From Fuscovulum ytuae (GTDB lineage: Bacteria; Pseudomonadota; Alphaproteobacteria; Rhodobacterales; Rhodobacteraceae): 64,000 nt of DNA. Of this stretch, positions 55,578-64,000 are shown in pieces. Location of the stretch: positions 2,264,001 to 2,328,000 of the forward strand of contig NZ_CP124535.1 of NCBI RefSeq assembly GCF_029953595.1, written 5' to 3'. Made by a program: the position numbers and the translations under genes. Under the pieces are notes generated by a model. The model was given only the letters and a program-made list of their open reading frames with translations, did not search any database and was not told the origin of the DNA. Positions within the stretch are counted from its first letter, which is position 1. Every line of letters starts with the position of its first letter.

Positions 55578-58147
55578 GCCGCGCTGGCGCGCGCTTCGGT
55601 GAAGGCAGTAAACCGGGTAAGCACGTCAAGGATCGCCGAGCGGCGGAGCGGTTTGGTCAAATGGTGGTCCATGCCAGCAGCGCGGATGCGGTGGCTGTCT
55701 TCTTCCATCGCATGGGCGGTCAAGGCGATGATGGGGACATGGGCGCGACCTGCCTCCGCCTCACGTATGCTGCGGGCGGCGGCGCAGCCGTCCATTATCG
55801 GCATAGAGATATCCATGAAGATCAAATCTGGATGGAAGCTACGCCACATATCGACCGCCTGACGCCCATCTTCTGCAAAGCGCAGGTCGAAGTTCAGATC
55901 GCGCAGCATCTTTGCAAGAACAAGCTGGTTCGTCCGGTTGTCTTCGGCGGCGAGGATGCGCAGCTGGCGTGGCGGAGCGGGTTCTGCTGTGGGCGACGGC
56001 AGGGACATGCCAGAGATACGCATCAATCCGGCAAAGAGATCGGCCCGCAGCACGGGCTTGGCCAGCACGGCCTGTGCAAGGCCCTGTTCCACCGCCGCTT
56101 CGGCCCTTGCAATCGCATCGGGCGCGGCCATGAGAAGGGCCGGGGCTGCATGCCCCTGTGCCCTCAGGTCGCGCAGAAGGGATAGGCCATCCTCTGCCCC
56201 AGGATCGGCGTCGATCAGAAGAAGATCGGATGCATCGTCCGGCGGGGATCCAAAGCCCGGACGGTGGTGACGCACGGCGATGCCCAGTTGGTGCAGTTGC
56301 CGTTCAAGGATTGCCCTGTTCACTGGATGCGCTTCCGCAAGAAGTACATGATGCAATGCGGTTGGAAGGCAGGGGGGGGCCGTCGCTTCGGCCACCGGAA
56401 GTGCAAGGGCGAAGCCGAAACATGACCCTTCGCCGGGTTCGGATTCGACCCAGAGATTGCCCTGCATCCGTTCGATCAAGCGGCGCGTGATGGCAAGGCC
56501 CAGACCCGTGCCCTGATAGCGCCTGTCCTCGGCACTTTCGACCTGATTGAATTCGCCGAAGATGTGATCGACATGTTCCGCCGCGATGCCGATCCCGGTA
56601 TCTTCGACCGTGACGTGAAGGCGGGCGCTGTCTGCACCTTCGAGGCTGCCCACCACGCGGACAAGGACATGACCGGTTTCGGTGAACTTCACCGCGTTGC
56701 CCATCAGATTCGTCAGCACCTGTCTGAGGCGACCGGCATCGCCGACAAGGCGGGTGGGAAGGAACATGTCATAGTCGACCAGAAGGTCTATCCCCTTGGC
56801 GCGGGCCTGTGGCTGCAAAAGGATTGCGGTTTCGTGGATGAGGCGTTCCAGATCGAAGGGCGCGTTGCGCAGGGCTATTCGTCCCGCCTCGATCTTGGAC
56901 CAGTCGAGAATGTCGTTGATGATGGCAAGAAGCGCCTCGCCCGATGAGCGGATGGTTTCGGCAAAAAGTCGTTGATCTTCGGTCAGATCGGTTGCGCAGA
57001 GAAGTTCGGCCATACCCACGACGCCGTTCATTGGGGTGCGTATCTCATGGCTCATATTGGCCAGGAAGGCGGATTTCGCGACGCTGGCGGATTCCGCCGC
57101 AAGACGGGCGGCGCGGAGGGTCTGTTCCACCTCTCTCTCGGCCGTGATGTCGCGACGCAGGCCCACGCGACCGCCGTCTGGCGTGGGTCGGTCCTGTGCC
57201 CGCAGCCAGCGACCATCGGCGAGGTGCGTTTCGACATGGCCAGAGGCCGCACGAAAATCGGCGAGGCGTTCTTGCGTCCATTCCTCTTCCCGCCCGACAG
57301 CATCGGGGAAGCGGCCTGCAGCAACGCTGGTGCGGAGGATATCTTCGAAGCGGATGCCGGGTTCGATGGTAAGCGTCTCGGTCGCGTAAAGATCACGGTA
57401 CGTCTGGTTGCAAAGAGCAAGGCGATCGTCGCGGTCAAAGATGACGAAACCGTCGGGGATCGCCTCAATCGCGGCACGCAGGCGCATTTCGGCGGTGATG
57501 TCGATGGCAAGGCACACCCGATCGCCGTCGCGGGCGAGCCTATCTTCAAGGCGCAACCACGTACCGGATTGCAAGGCAATTTCTACCGGTGGGATCGGGT
57601 CGGTGGCGATACGATCCTGCATGGCGGTGACCCAGTCTTCGGCTGGCTGGTCGAGCCGCAGGAGGGGGGCAAGGGCAGAAAGCAGGTCCGGATAGGACGT
57701 CCCAGGAAGAAGGGTGGAGGGCGCAAAAGGGAACAGAAAGGCGCGATTGGCCATGACGAGACGGTTTTCGGTATCGAATACAGCAAAGCCATCTCGGATT
57801 GTGTCGATAGAGGTGCGCAGGCGGCGTTCGGCCATGACGGCAGCGGTATGAGCGCGGTCAAGATCCCCAAGATAACGCTGGTTCTGCCCCTTGAGCCGGG
57901 CCGCTTCGGACCGGGCGGCGTGAGCGGATTGGCGTTCTTCGACCATCTGTTCGGACAAAGCACGCGCCTGAAGGGCGAGTTTTTCCTGCGCGGCGGCCAA
58001 TTCGCGCATCTTCCATTCTAGCGTGCGTTCCGCAGCCAGCCGCGCACGCCGTTCACGGGCAAGGCGATCCGCAAGCGAGAGGGAAGCGGCGGTGGGGGGG
58101 CAGGCGTCATGACAATCCGACTCAAGCTCAGCGCAGCGTGGTTTCAC
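55574..58147 (-). CDS. Hybrid sensor histidine kinase with PAS domains and receiver(s)
   Basis: Protein of 857 residues, GTG start. A coiled coil (residues 30-110) precedes two PAS domains (about 112-220 and 225-340). The HisKA box has the phosphorylated His367 in NMSHEIRTPMNG; the ATPase domain has N (LTNLMGNAVKFTE), G1 (VEDTGIGI) and G2 (YQGTGLGLAI) boxes. A first receiver-like segment (about 605-715) lacks the acidic pair, and a complete receiver has the acceptor Asp779 (LIFMDISMPIMDG). No membrane segment, so it senses a cytoplasmic signal. No cognate regulator is adjacent. Confidence 0.92.
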   Translation of the reverse strand: MKPRCAELESDCHDACPPTAASLSLADRLARERRARLAAERTLEWKMRELAAAQEKLALQARALSEQMVEERQSAHAARSEAARLKGQNQRYLGDLDRAHTAAVMAERRLRTSIDTIRDGFAVFDTENRLVMANRAFLFPFAPSTLLPGTSYPDLLSALAPLLRLDQPAEDWVTAMQDRIATDPIPPVEIALQSGTWLRLEDRLARDGDRVCLAIDITAEMRLRAAIEAIPDGFVIFDRDDRLALCNQTYRDLYATETLTIEPGIRFEDILRTSVAAGRFPDAVGREEEWTQERLADFRAASGHVETHLADGRWLRAQDRPTPDGGRVGLRRDITAEREVEQTLRAARLAAESASVAKSAFLANMSHEIRTPMNGVVGMAELLCATDLTEDQRLFAETIRSSGEALLAIINDILDWSKIEAGRIALRNAPFDLERLIHETAILLQPQARAKGIDLLVDYDMFLPTRLVGDAGRLRQVLTNLMGNAVKFTETGHVLVRVVGSLEGADSARLHVTVEDTGIGIAAEHVDHIFGEFNQVESAEDRRYQGTGLGLAITRRLIERMQGNLWVESEPGEGSCFGFALALPVAEATAPPCLPTALHHVLLAEAHPVNRAILERQLHQLGIAVRHHRPGFGSPPDDASDLLLIDADPGAEDGLSLLRDLRAQGHAAPALLMAAPDAIARAEAAVEQGLAQAVLAKPVLRADLFAGLMRISGMSLPSPTAEPAPPRQLRILAAEDNRTNQLVLAKMLRDLNFDLRFAEDGRQAVDMWRSFHPDLIFMDISMPIMDGCAAARSIREAEAGRAHVPIIALTAHAMEEDSHRIRAAGMDHHLTKPLRRSAILDVLTRFTAFTEARASAA

Positions 58148-58273
58148 CTTGCCGCCTTTCGGTGAACCATGGGTTAACGCCTGCGCCGGAAATGCAAATT
58201 GGACGACTCATTGCGCCAAGGCGGGCAGCCGTGCCAGCATTGGGCAAGAACCTCCGTACTGTGTGGTGAGATC

Positions 58274-61200
58274 ATGCGCTTTCTTTCCGTTTCCCTTGCC
58301 TTTGCCTTGCTGCTCGTGCCGATCGCGGCATCAGCGCAGGAGTTGGTGCCGCAGAAGCGCGCCGTCCTTTCGCAGGATATTGACCTTCCGGGAGGGGATA
58401 TCGGGTCAGCCTTTGACACGACTTTGGAGGCCTGTGAACGCGCCTGTCTGGCGGGGGCAGCTTGTGAGGCCTTTACCTTCAATAGCCGGAATGGAAGCTG
58501 TTTCCTGAAGGCCGGGCCGGGGGAAGGTGTGGCCTATGGCGGCGCGTTTTCGGGTCTGGTGCGGGCGGCAGCGGCTGGCAGTGCCGAGCGAGCGCGGACA
58601 CGGCAGGGCGAAATCGGCTTTGTGCAGGATTGGGAATTCGGTGCGGTGACCGCGCAGGCGGTTGCGCTGGGGCGCGAGCACGTGACCGGGCCTTGGACAG
58701 CGTCGGAATGGATAGCGACCGCGCAGAATGCCGAAATGGCAGGCGATTACGCGGGTGCTGCGCGGAGCATGGGGGCCGCAGTCAACATCACGGACGCGGC
58801 GGGGGATTGGGCGGAATATGCACGATTGCTGCTGGCGGCGGGCGATGCGGAAGGGCCGGATCAGCAGGCTTTGCGCGAGCGGTCCTATCAGGCGGCGGTG
58901 AATGCCTATCTACGGGCAGAAGGCGCGGCAGAGCGACATACCATCCTTGTCACCATGGGCATGGCGCTGGAGCGGTTGGGGCGCGGATCGGATACTGTGA
59001 AGGCGCTCCGTCTGGCGCAATCGCTGCAAACCCGCGATGACACGGCGGCCTATCTGGCGCAGGCAGCGGGGCAATACGGGTTCCGCATCGTGGAGAACCG
59101 GGTGGAGAGTGACAGTGCACGGCCCCGTATCTGTGCGACCTTTTCCGAGGATCTGGTGGCGAAGGGTGTGGATTACGCAACCTTCGTGCAATTGGATGAA
59201 CCGGGCCTGACGGTTTCTGCTCAGTTCCGCGACATCTGCGTTGAGGGGCTGGTCCATGGCCAGCGCGCGACCGTGACCTTTCGCGAAGGGCTGCCTGCTG
59301 CCGATGGGCAGGTGCTGATGGGATCGGTGGATATCACGCAGTATATCCGCGACCGTAGCCCCGGCGTGCGCTTCCCGGGGCGGGCCTATGTTCTGCCCAA
59401 AGCGGGCGAGCCTGCGCTGCCTGTCGAGACGGTGAATACGGAGGCGCTGGAACTGATCCTCTATCGCGTTACGGATCGGAACCTGATCAGGGCCTTCCAG
59501 AACGGATACCTGTCTGCGCCGATGGCAGAGTGGCAGGAATATGACTTCACTTCCCAGACGGGGACAGAGGTCTGGCGCGGCACCGCCGAAGTTAGCTTGG
59601 ACGTGAACCGTGACGTGACCACGCGGCTGCCGATGGCCGAGGCTTTGGCCGGGCAAGGGGCGGGGGTCTATGCGCTGCGTGCGTCGGTCCCCGGCAAACC
59701 GTCGTGGCAGGTTCCGGCGGGATGGCAGTGGTTCACGGTGTCTGACCTTGGGCTGACAACGCTTTCGGGCGTGGATGGGTTACATGTCTTTGTTCGGTCT
59801 TTGGGTTCGGCCGAGGCGAAGGCAGGGATCGCTGTCGAGCTTTTGTCGAATGGGAATGAAGTTCTGGGCCGCACCCAGACGGATGCGCAGGGTTATGCCC
59901 GGTTCGATGCAGGGCTGACCAAGGGGACGGGGGCGGCCGCGCCCGCGATGGTGGTGGCGCGCGAGGGGGAGGCGGATGTGGCTTTCCTGTCGCTGACCGA
60001 TCCGGAATTCGATCTGTCGGATCGCGGCGTGGAGGGGCGCGAGGCTGCACCTCCAGTAAATGTGTTCCTGGCGACGGATCGGGGGGCCTATCGCGCGGGC
60101 GAGACGGTCTTTGCGACGGCCTTGGCGCGCGACAGTGGGGCGGCAGCGATCGAGGGACTGCCGCTGACGGTGGTGGTGAAACGGCCTGACGGGGTGGAAC
60201 ATGCGCGACAGGTGGTGAATGACTGGAGCGGCGGCTACGTGATTTCGCAGCCGATCCTTGCCTCTGCCCAGCGCGGCGTTTGGCGAATGGAGATACTTGC
60301 CGAGGCGGATGCCCCACCCCTGACGGCGACAACCTTTCTTGTAGAGGATTTCCTGCCGGAGAGGATCGATTTCGACGTGATGCTGCCAGAAGGGTTGCGC
60401 CCCGGCGAGGTGGCAGAACTGGGCGTAACGGCGCGTTATCTTTTCGGAGCGCCGGGGGCAGATTTGGCAGTTGAAGGTGAGGTGCTGTTGCGTGCGGCAA
60501 CGGGCTTGCCGGGATGGGAGGGCTATCGCTTTGGCCCGCATGACACGCCCTTTAGTGCCGTGATGCAGGGGTTCGATCCTGCGCGGACGGATGCGGCGGG
60601 ACTGGCCAGTGTGACAGTTGCCCTTCCCGATGTGGGCGATCCGGGCGTTCCGCTGGAGGCGCGGGTGGCTGTGCGGGTAGCCGAGGGATCGGGCCGTCCT
60701 GTCGAGCGCGTGACGACGGTGCCCTTGGCGGCGAATGGGCCGATGATCGGTGTGAAGCCGATGTTCGATGGGGTTGTGGCCGAGAATGCCGAGGCGCGCT
60801 TCACGCTGGCGGGCGTGGACGCGGATGGGGCGGCCACGCCGATGGCGACCCGGTGGGAGTTGGTGCGGATCGAGACGACCTATCAGTGGTATCAAAGCTT
60901 TGGCAATTGGATGTGGCAGCCCGTTACGAGGCGGGAACGGGTCGCCGAGGGCGAGGTGGCGCTATCTGACCCGGTCGAGATTGCCGCGCCTGTTACATGG
61001 GGTGAATATGTGCTGACCGTGACGCAAGAAGGCGGCGCGGCGGTGACCTCTGTTCCGTTCAACGCGGGCTGGTTCGCGGCGGCGGATGCCGCATCAACGC
61101 CGGATACTCTGGAGCTGTCTTTGGACAAGGCGGCCTATGCGGCGGGTGATGTGGCCAAGCTGCGGCTGGTGCCACGTTTCGCGGGCAAGGCGGTGGTGAT

Positions 61201-63679
61201 GGTCCTGTCAAACCGTCTGGTCGCCATGCAGGCTGTGACTGTCGCCGAGGGCGAGAATGTGATCGACCTGCCCGTGACGGATGAATGGGGCACGGGCGTC
61301 TATGTGACGGCACAGGTTTTGCGGCCCATGGATGTGGCGGCGGGACGAAACCCTGCGCGGGCGCTGGGTCTGGCCCATGCTGGGGTCGATCCGGGGGCAC
61401 GGGCCCTGCGCGCGACGGTGGAGGTTGCGCCCGAGGCCGATCCGCGCGGGGTGTTGCCCGTAGCGGTGAAAGTCGATGGGTTGGCTGCGGGCGAGGCGGC
61501 CTATGTCACCATCGTGGCGGTGGATCAGGGTATCTTGAACCTGACGGCTTATAAGGCCCCCGATCCACAGGGGCATTACTTTGGCCAAAGAAAGCTAGGC
61601 GTTGGCATCCGCGATATCTATGGCCGTCTGATCGACGGGCTGAACGGGGCCGAGGGCGTGGTGCGATCCGGCGGCGATGCGGGTGCGCAGGCACGGTTGC
61701 AAGCACCGCCCCCGACAGAAGAGCTGGTGGCCTATTTCACTGGGCCGGTTGAAGTTGGCGCGGATGGCTACGCGCGGGCGGAGTTCACGTTGCCCGCCTT
61801 TAACGGCACGGTGAAGGTGATGGCGGTCGCCTGGTCCAAGACTGGGGTCGGGCAGGCGAGTGCGGACGTGCTGGTGCGCGATCCTGTGGTGGTGACGGCC
61901 TCCTTGCCGCGCTTCATGGCACCGGGGGATGAGGCCCGGGTTCTGCTGGAGATTGTGCATGCGACGGGGCCATTTGGAACGATGGGCCTTTCGGTCGAAG
62001 GGCGGGGTGTGGAGGTGGGCGATGTGCCTGCGACCATCGATCTCGCCGAAAAGGGCAAGCAGGTGGTGGCCGTGCCGCTGGTGGCAGGATCCGAGGGCGT
62101 GCACGAGGTGGCAGTGATCCTGACCACACCGGATGGGAAGGTGTTGGAAAAGCTGCTTTCCCTGCCTGTCCTACGGAATGACCCGGAAGTGGTACGGGTG
62201 TCGCGGTTCGATCTTGCCTCGGGGCAGACCTTCCAGTTCGACGATGCGGTGCTGGCGGGATATCTGCCGGGCGCGCGGGCAACGCTGGCCATCGGGCCTT
62301 TGGCGCGGCTGAATGCGCCAGGGCTTTTGGCGGCACTGGACCGGTATCCCTATGGCTGCACGGAACAGATGACGTCTAAGGCGATGCCGCTGCTTTATTT
62401 CGACGAGGTGGCGCAGGCCATGTCGCTGCCCTGGGCCGAGAATGTGCAAGGCCGGGTGCAAGAGGCAGTGGCCGAGATCCTGACCAATCAAGGGGCAGAA
62501 GGCGGCTTTGGCCTTTGGGGGCCGGGGTCGGGCGATCTGTGGCTGGATGCCTATGTGACCGACTTCCTGTCGCGGGCCAAGGCACGCGGGTTTGACGTGC
62601 CGGACCCGGCCTTCCGCATGGCACTGGACAATCTGCGCAATCAGGTGAATTTCGCCGCCGATTTCGATTATGGCGGCGAGGCGCTGGCCTATGCCTTGAT
62701 GGTGCTGGCGCGCGAAGGGGCGGCGGCGATTGGCGATCTGCGCTATTATGCCGATGTGAAGGGCGATGCCTTTGCAACGCCGACAGCGATGGCGCAACTT
62801 GGCGCGGCGCTGGCGGCCTATGGCGAACAAACGCGGGCGGATGCGATGTTCGCGCGGGCGGGCGCGGCGCTGGACGCTGCGTCCTTGGAGACCGAACAAC
62901 TGTTCCGCGCGGATTTCGGAACCTCCTACCGGGATGCGGCGGCGGTTTTGACGCTGGCGGTTGAAGCGGGGTCGAATGCCGTGGACCGCGAGGCGTTGAC
63001 GGACCGGATCGCCACCTCGGGCGTTTTGTCCACGCAGGAAAGCACATGGGCCCTTTTGGCGGCGAATGCCTTGATCGAACGACCCGAAGTTTCGGGGGTG
63101 ACGATCAACGGGCAGCCTGCGGATGGCCCCCTGGTGCAGATGCGGGCCTTGGGGGCCGCGCCTGTGGCGGTGGCGAATAGCGCGGCGGATACGACACTGA
63201 CCGTGACGACCTTTGGCGTGCCCGAGGGGGACGAGGCGGCATCCGGCAACGGCTATGCGATTTCGCGCAGCTATTTCACGATGGACGGCACGCCGATGGA
63301 TGCATCACAGGTGGCCGTGGGCACGCGGATGATCGCCGTGCTGGAAGTGACGCCCTTTGCACGTGGCGAGGCGCGGCTGATGGTGGCCGATCCTTTGCCC
63401 GCTGGGTTCGAGATCGACAACCCGAACCTGATGACGGCGGGTGCAGTGCCCGCGCTGGAAGGCTTGGGGCTGACGAATTTCGTGACCCACGCTGAATATC
63501 GGCAGGACCGTTTCCTTGCCGCCGTTGACCGAATGGACAATGCGCCTTTCCGTCTTGCCTATGTGGTGCGGGCAGTTTCACCGGGTTTGTTCCGGCATCC
63601 GGCGGCATCGGTCGAGGATATGTATCGCCCGGATTTCCGCGCGGTGGGTGAAACGGGCCGGGTCAGCGTGACGGAGTGA
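58274..63679 (+). CDS. Bacterial alpha-2-macroglobulin with thioester (YfhM-like)
   Basis: Periplasmic protease trap thought to work with Pbp1C. 1801 residues from the ATG at 58274, which begins a signal peptide (FLSVSLAFALLLVPIAASAQ) without lipobox. An N-terminal PAN/Apple-type module follows (about residues 35-95, six cysteines), then macroglobulin beta-domains. The thioester motif GCTEQ has Cys1362 intact, within the alpha-helical thioester domain. E. coli YfhM is shorter and a lipoprotein. It overlaps pbpC by GTGA. Confidence 0.93.
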   Translation: MRFLSVSLAFALLLVPIAASAQELVPQKRAVLSQDIDLPGGDIGSAFDTTLEACERACLAGAACEAFTFNSRNGSCFLKAGPGEGVAYGGAFSGLVRAAAAGSAERARTRQGEIGFVQDWEFGAVTAQAVALGREHVTGPWTASEWIATAQNAEMAGDYAGAARSMGAAVNITDAAGDWAEYARLLLAAGDAEGPDQQALRERSYQAAVNAYLRAEGAAERHTILVTMGMALERLGRGSDTVKALRLAQSLQTRDDTAAYLAQAAGQYGFRIVENRVESDSARPRICATFSEDLVAKGVDYATFVQLDEPGLTVSAQFRDICVEGLVHGQRATVTFREGLPAADGQVLMGSVDITQYIRDRSPGVRFPGRAYVLPKAGEPALPVETVNTEALELILYRVTDRNLIRAFQNGYLSAPMAEWQEYDFTSQTGTEVWRGTAEVSLDVNRDVTTRLPMAEALAGQGAGVYALRASVPGKPSWQVPAGWQWFTVSDLGLTTLSGVDGLHVFVRSLGSAEAKAGIAVELLSNGNEVLGRTQTDAQGYARFDAGLTKGTGAAAPAMVVAREGEADVAFLSLTDPEFDLSDRGVEGREAAPPVNVFLATDRGAYRAGETVFATALARDSGAAAIEGLPLTVVVKRPDGVEHARQVVNDWSGGYVISQPILASAQRGVWRMEILAEADAPPLTATTFLVEDFLPERIDFDVMLPEGLRPGEVAELGVTARYLFGAPGADLAVEGEVLLRAATGLPGWEGYRFGPHDTPFSAVMQGFDPARTDAAGLASVTVALPDVGDPGVPLEARVAVRVAEGSGRPVERVTTVPLAANGPMIGVKPMFDGVVAENAEARFTLAGVDADGAATPMATRWELVRIETTYQWYQSFGNWMWQPVTRRERVAEGEVALSDPVEIAAPVTWGEYVLTVTQEGGAAVTSVPFNAGWFAAADAASTPDTLELSLDKAAYAAGDVAKLRLVPRFAGKAVVMVLSNRLVAMQAVTVAEGENVIDLPVTDEWGTGVYVTAQVLRPMDVAAGRNPARALGLAHAGVDPGARALRATVEVAPEADPRGVLPVAVKVDGLAAGEAAYVTIVAVDQGILNLTAYKAPDPQGHYFGQRKLGVGIRDIYGRLIDGLNGAEGVVRSGGDAGAQARLQAPPPTEELVAYFTGPVEVGADGYARAEFTLPAFNGTVKVMAVAWSKTGVGQASADVLVRDPVVVTASLPRFMAPGDEARVLLEIVHATGPFGTMGLSVEGRGVEVGDVPATIDLAEKGKQVVAVPLVAGSEGVHEVAVILTTPDGKVLEKLLSLPVLRNDPEVVRVSRFDLASGQTFQFDDAVLAGYLPGARATLAIGPLARLNAPGLLAALDRYPYGCTEQMTSKAMPLLYFDEVAQAMSLPWAENVQGRVQEAVAEILTNQGAEGGFGLWGPGSGDLWLDAYVTDFLSRAKARGFDVPDPAFRMALDNLRNQVNFAADFDYGGEALAYALMVLAREGAAAIGDLRYYADVKGDAFATPTAMAQLGAALAAYGEQTRADAMFARAGAALDAASLETEQLFRADFGTSYRDAAAVLTLAVEAGSNAVDREALTDRIATSGVLSTQESTWALLAANALIERPEVSGVTINGQPADGPLVQMRALGAAPVAVANSAADTTLTVTTFGVPEGDEAASGNGYAISRSYFTMDGTPMDASQVAVGTRMIAVLEVTPFARGEARLMVADPLPAGFEIDNPNLMTAGAVPALEGLGLTNFVTHAEYRQDRFLAAVDRMDNAPFRLAYVVRAVSPGLFRHPAASVEDMYRPDFRAVGETGRVSVTE

Positions 63680-64000
63680 TCCGCGCGCGCGCCATCTTTG
63701 CGCTTGCCACCGTGTTGTGGCTGGCCGCTATGGCGCGCGATGGTGTGGATGACTGGGTGGCGGCAACGGTCTTGCCGCCCCTTGTTCCCGAAACATCGGT
63801 CCTTATCGAGGATCGCGAAGGCGACCTTCTACGCGCCTATACGGTGGCTGATGGGCGTTGGCGACTGGCCGTGTCACCCGATGCGGTGGATCCTTTGTTC
63901 ACCGAAATGTTGATCGCCTATGAGGATGGGCGGTTCCGTGACCATTCCGGCGTGGACCCCATCGCCTTGCTGCGCGCATTGGCGCAGGCGGTGTGGAATG
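63676..64000 (+). CDS. pbpC: Penicillin-binding protein 1C (3' partial)
   Basis: The first 108 residues of a bifunctional transglycosylase/transpeptidase. The GTG start overlaps the alpha-2-macroglobulin stop (GTGA). A hydrophobic anchor AIFALATVLWLAAMA is followed by VLIEDREGDLLRAY, and the GT51 start MLIAYEDGRFRDHSGVDPIALLRA contains the catalytic Glu of the EDxRF motif. The pairing with the macroglobulin gene is a conserved arrangement in proteobacteria. The rest lies beyond the window. Confidence 0.92.
   Translation, partial: MIRARAIFALATVLWLAAMARDGVDDWVAATVLPPLVPETSVLIEDREGDLLRAYTVADGRWRLAVSPDAVDPLFTEMLIAYEDGRFRDHSGVDPIALLRALAQAVWN

Noticed and set aside
59733-60895. Long antisense open frames within the alpha-2-macroglobulin gene
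   Set aside because: Typical shadows of a high-GC gene, with arginine/proline-rich composition and no domain.

Overview
The window looks like chromosomal DNA of a GC-rich alphaproteobacterium of the Rhodobacterales/Rhodobacteraceae type. Evidence: dense ATGA/GTGA gene overlaps, GTG/TTG starts, protein families typical of that group (DUF1045 phosphonate protein, a DUF6478-like protein, an OmpA-type protein, a Pbp1C/alpha-2-macroglobulin pair), and intergenic repeats containing 'TTCATCTTGG..CAAATACTC' followed by a GGGGCG/CGCCCC hairpin. No rRNA, tRNA, insertion sequence, prophage or CRISPR array was seen.

Layout. 1-3.1 kb: end of a C-P lyase phosphonate cluster (phnL, phnN, DUF1045, phnM). 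3.1-6.9 kb: ECF sigma factor/anti-sigma pair behind an ornithine-cyclodeaminase-like, HAD and EamA gene group. 6.9-12.8 kb: yaiI, S-formylglutathione hydrolase, methionine aminopeptidase, a CinA-type protein, a GNAT enzyme, an OmpA-domain protein and a LysR regulator, with four adjacent hairpins at 8.3-8.4 kb. 12.9-17.1 kb: 2,4-dienoyl-CoA reductase, two proteins of unknown function and a lipoprotein. 17.2-29.8 kb: M23-like protein, GNAT, accD-folC, NYN/LOTUS-like protein, TetR, NlpC/P60 + leucyl aminopeptidase, carbonic anhydrase, asd and two MFS permeases.

30.2-43.2 kb is a galactoside/glucoside utilisation cluster: alpha-glucosidase on +; on - an eight-gene run encoding binding protein, two permeases, GH36 alpha-galactosidase, KDGal kinase, KDPGal aldolase, SMP-30 lactonase and GH42 beta-galactosidase; divergently an IclR regulator and the transporter ATPase. 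Together they import galactosides, cut them, and feed the lower De Ley-Doudoroff route. Galactose dehydrogenase and galactonate dehydratase are absent here.

43.2-64 kb: tRNA hydroxylase trhO, NAD salvage (pncA-pncB), an APH-fold kinase, arfB, a queuosine precursor transporter, a periplasmic phytase-like protein, mepA, an Atg22/UMF1-type MFS protein, a thioesterase, YggT, RecQ with two HRDC domains, yaaA, a hybrid histidine kinase, and an alpha-2-macroglobulin gene overlapping pbpC at the right edge.

Three observations stand out: (1) two intergenic arrays and one in-gene array built on an exact 12-bp period (30.0, 30.1 and 46.5 kb); (2) a short transcript-like unit between yhhQ and arfB with an essentially perfect extended Shine-Dalgarno, an 18-codon ORF and a strong terminator; (3) a change of strand composition from C-rich to G-rich + strand near 43 kb that does not follow gene orientation.
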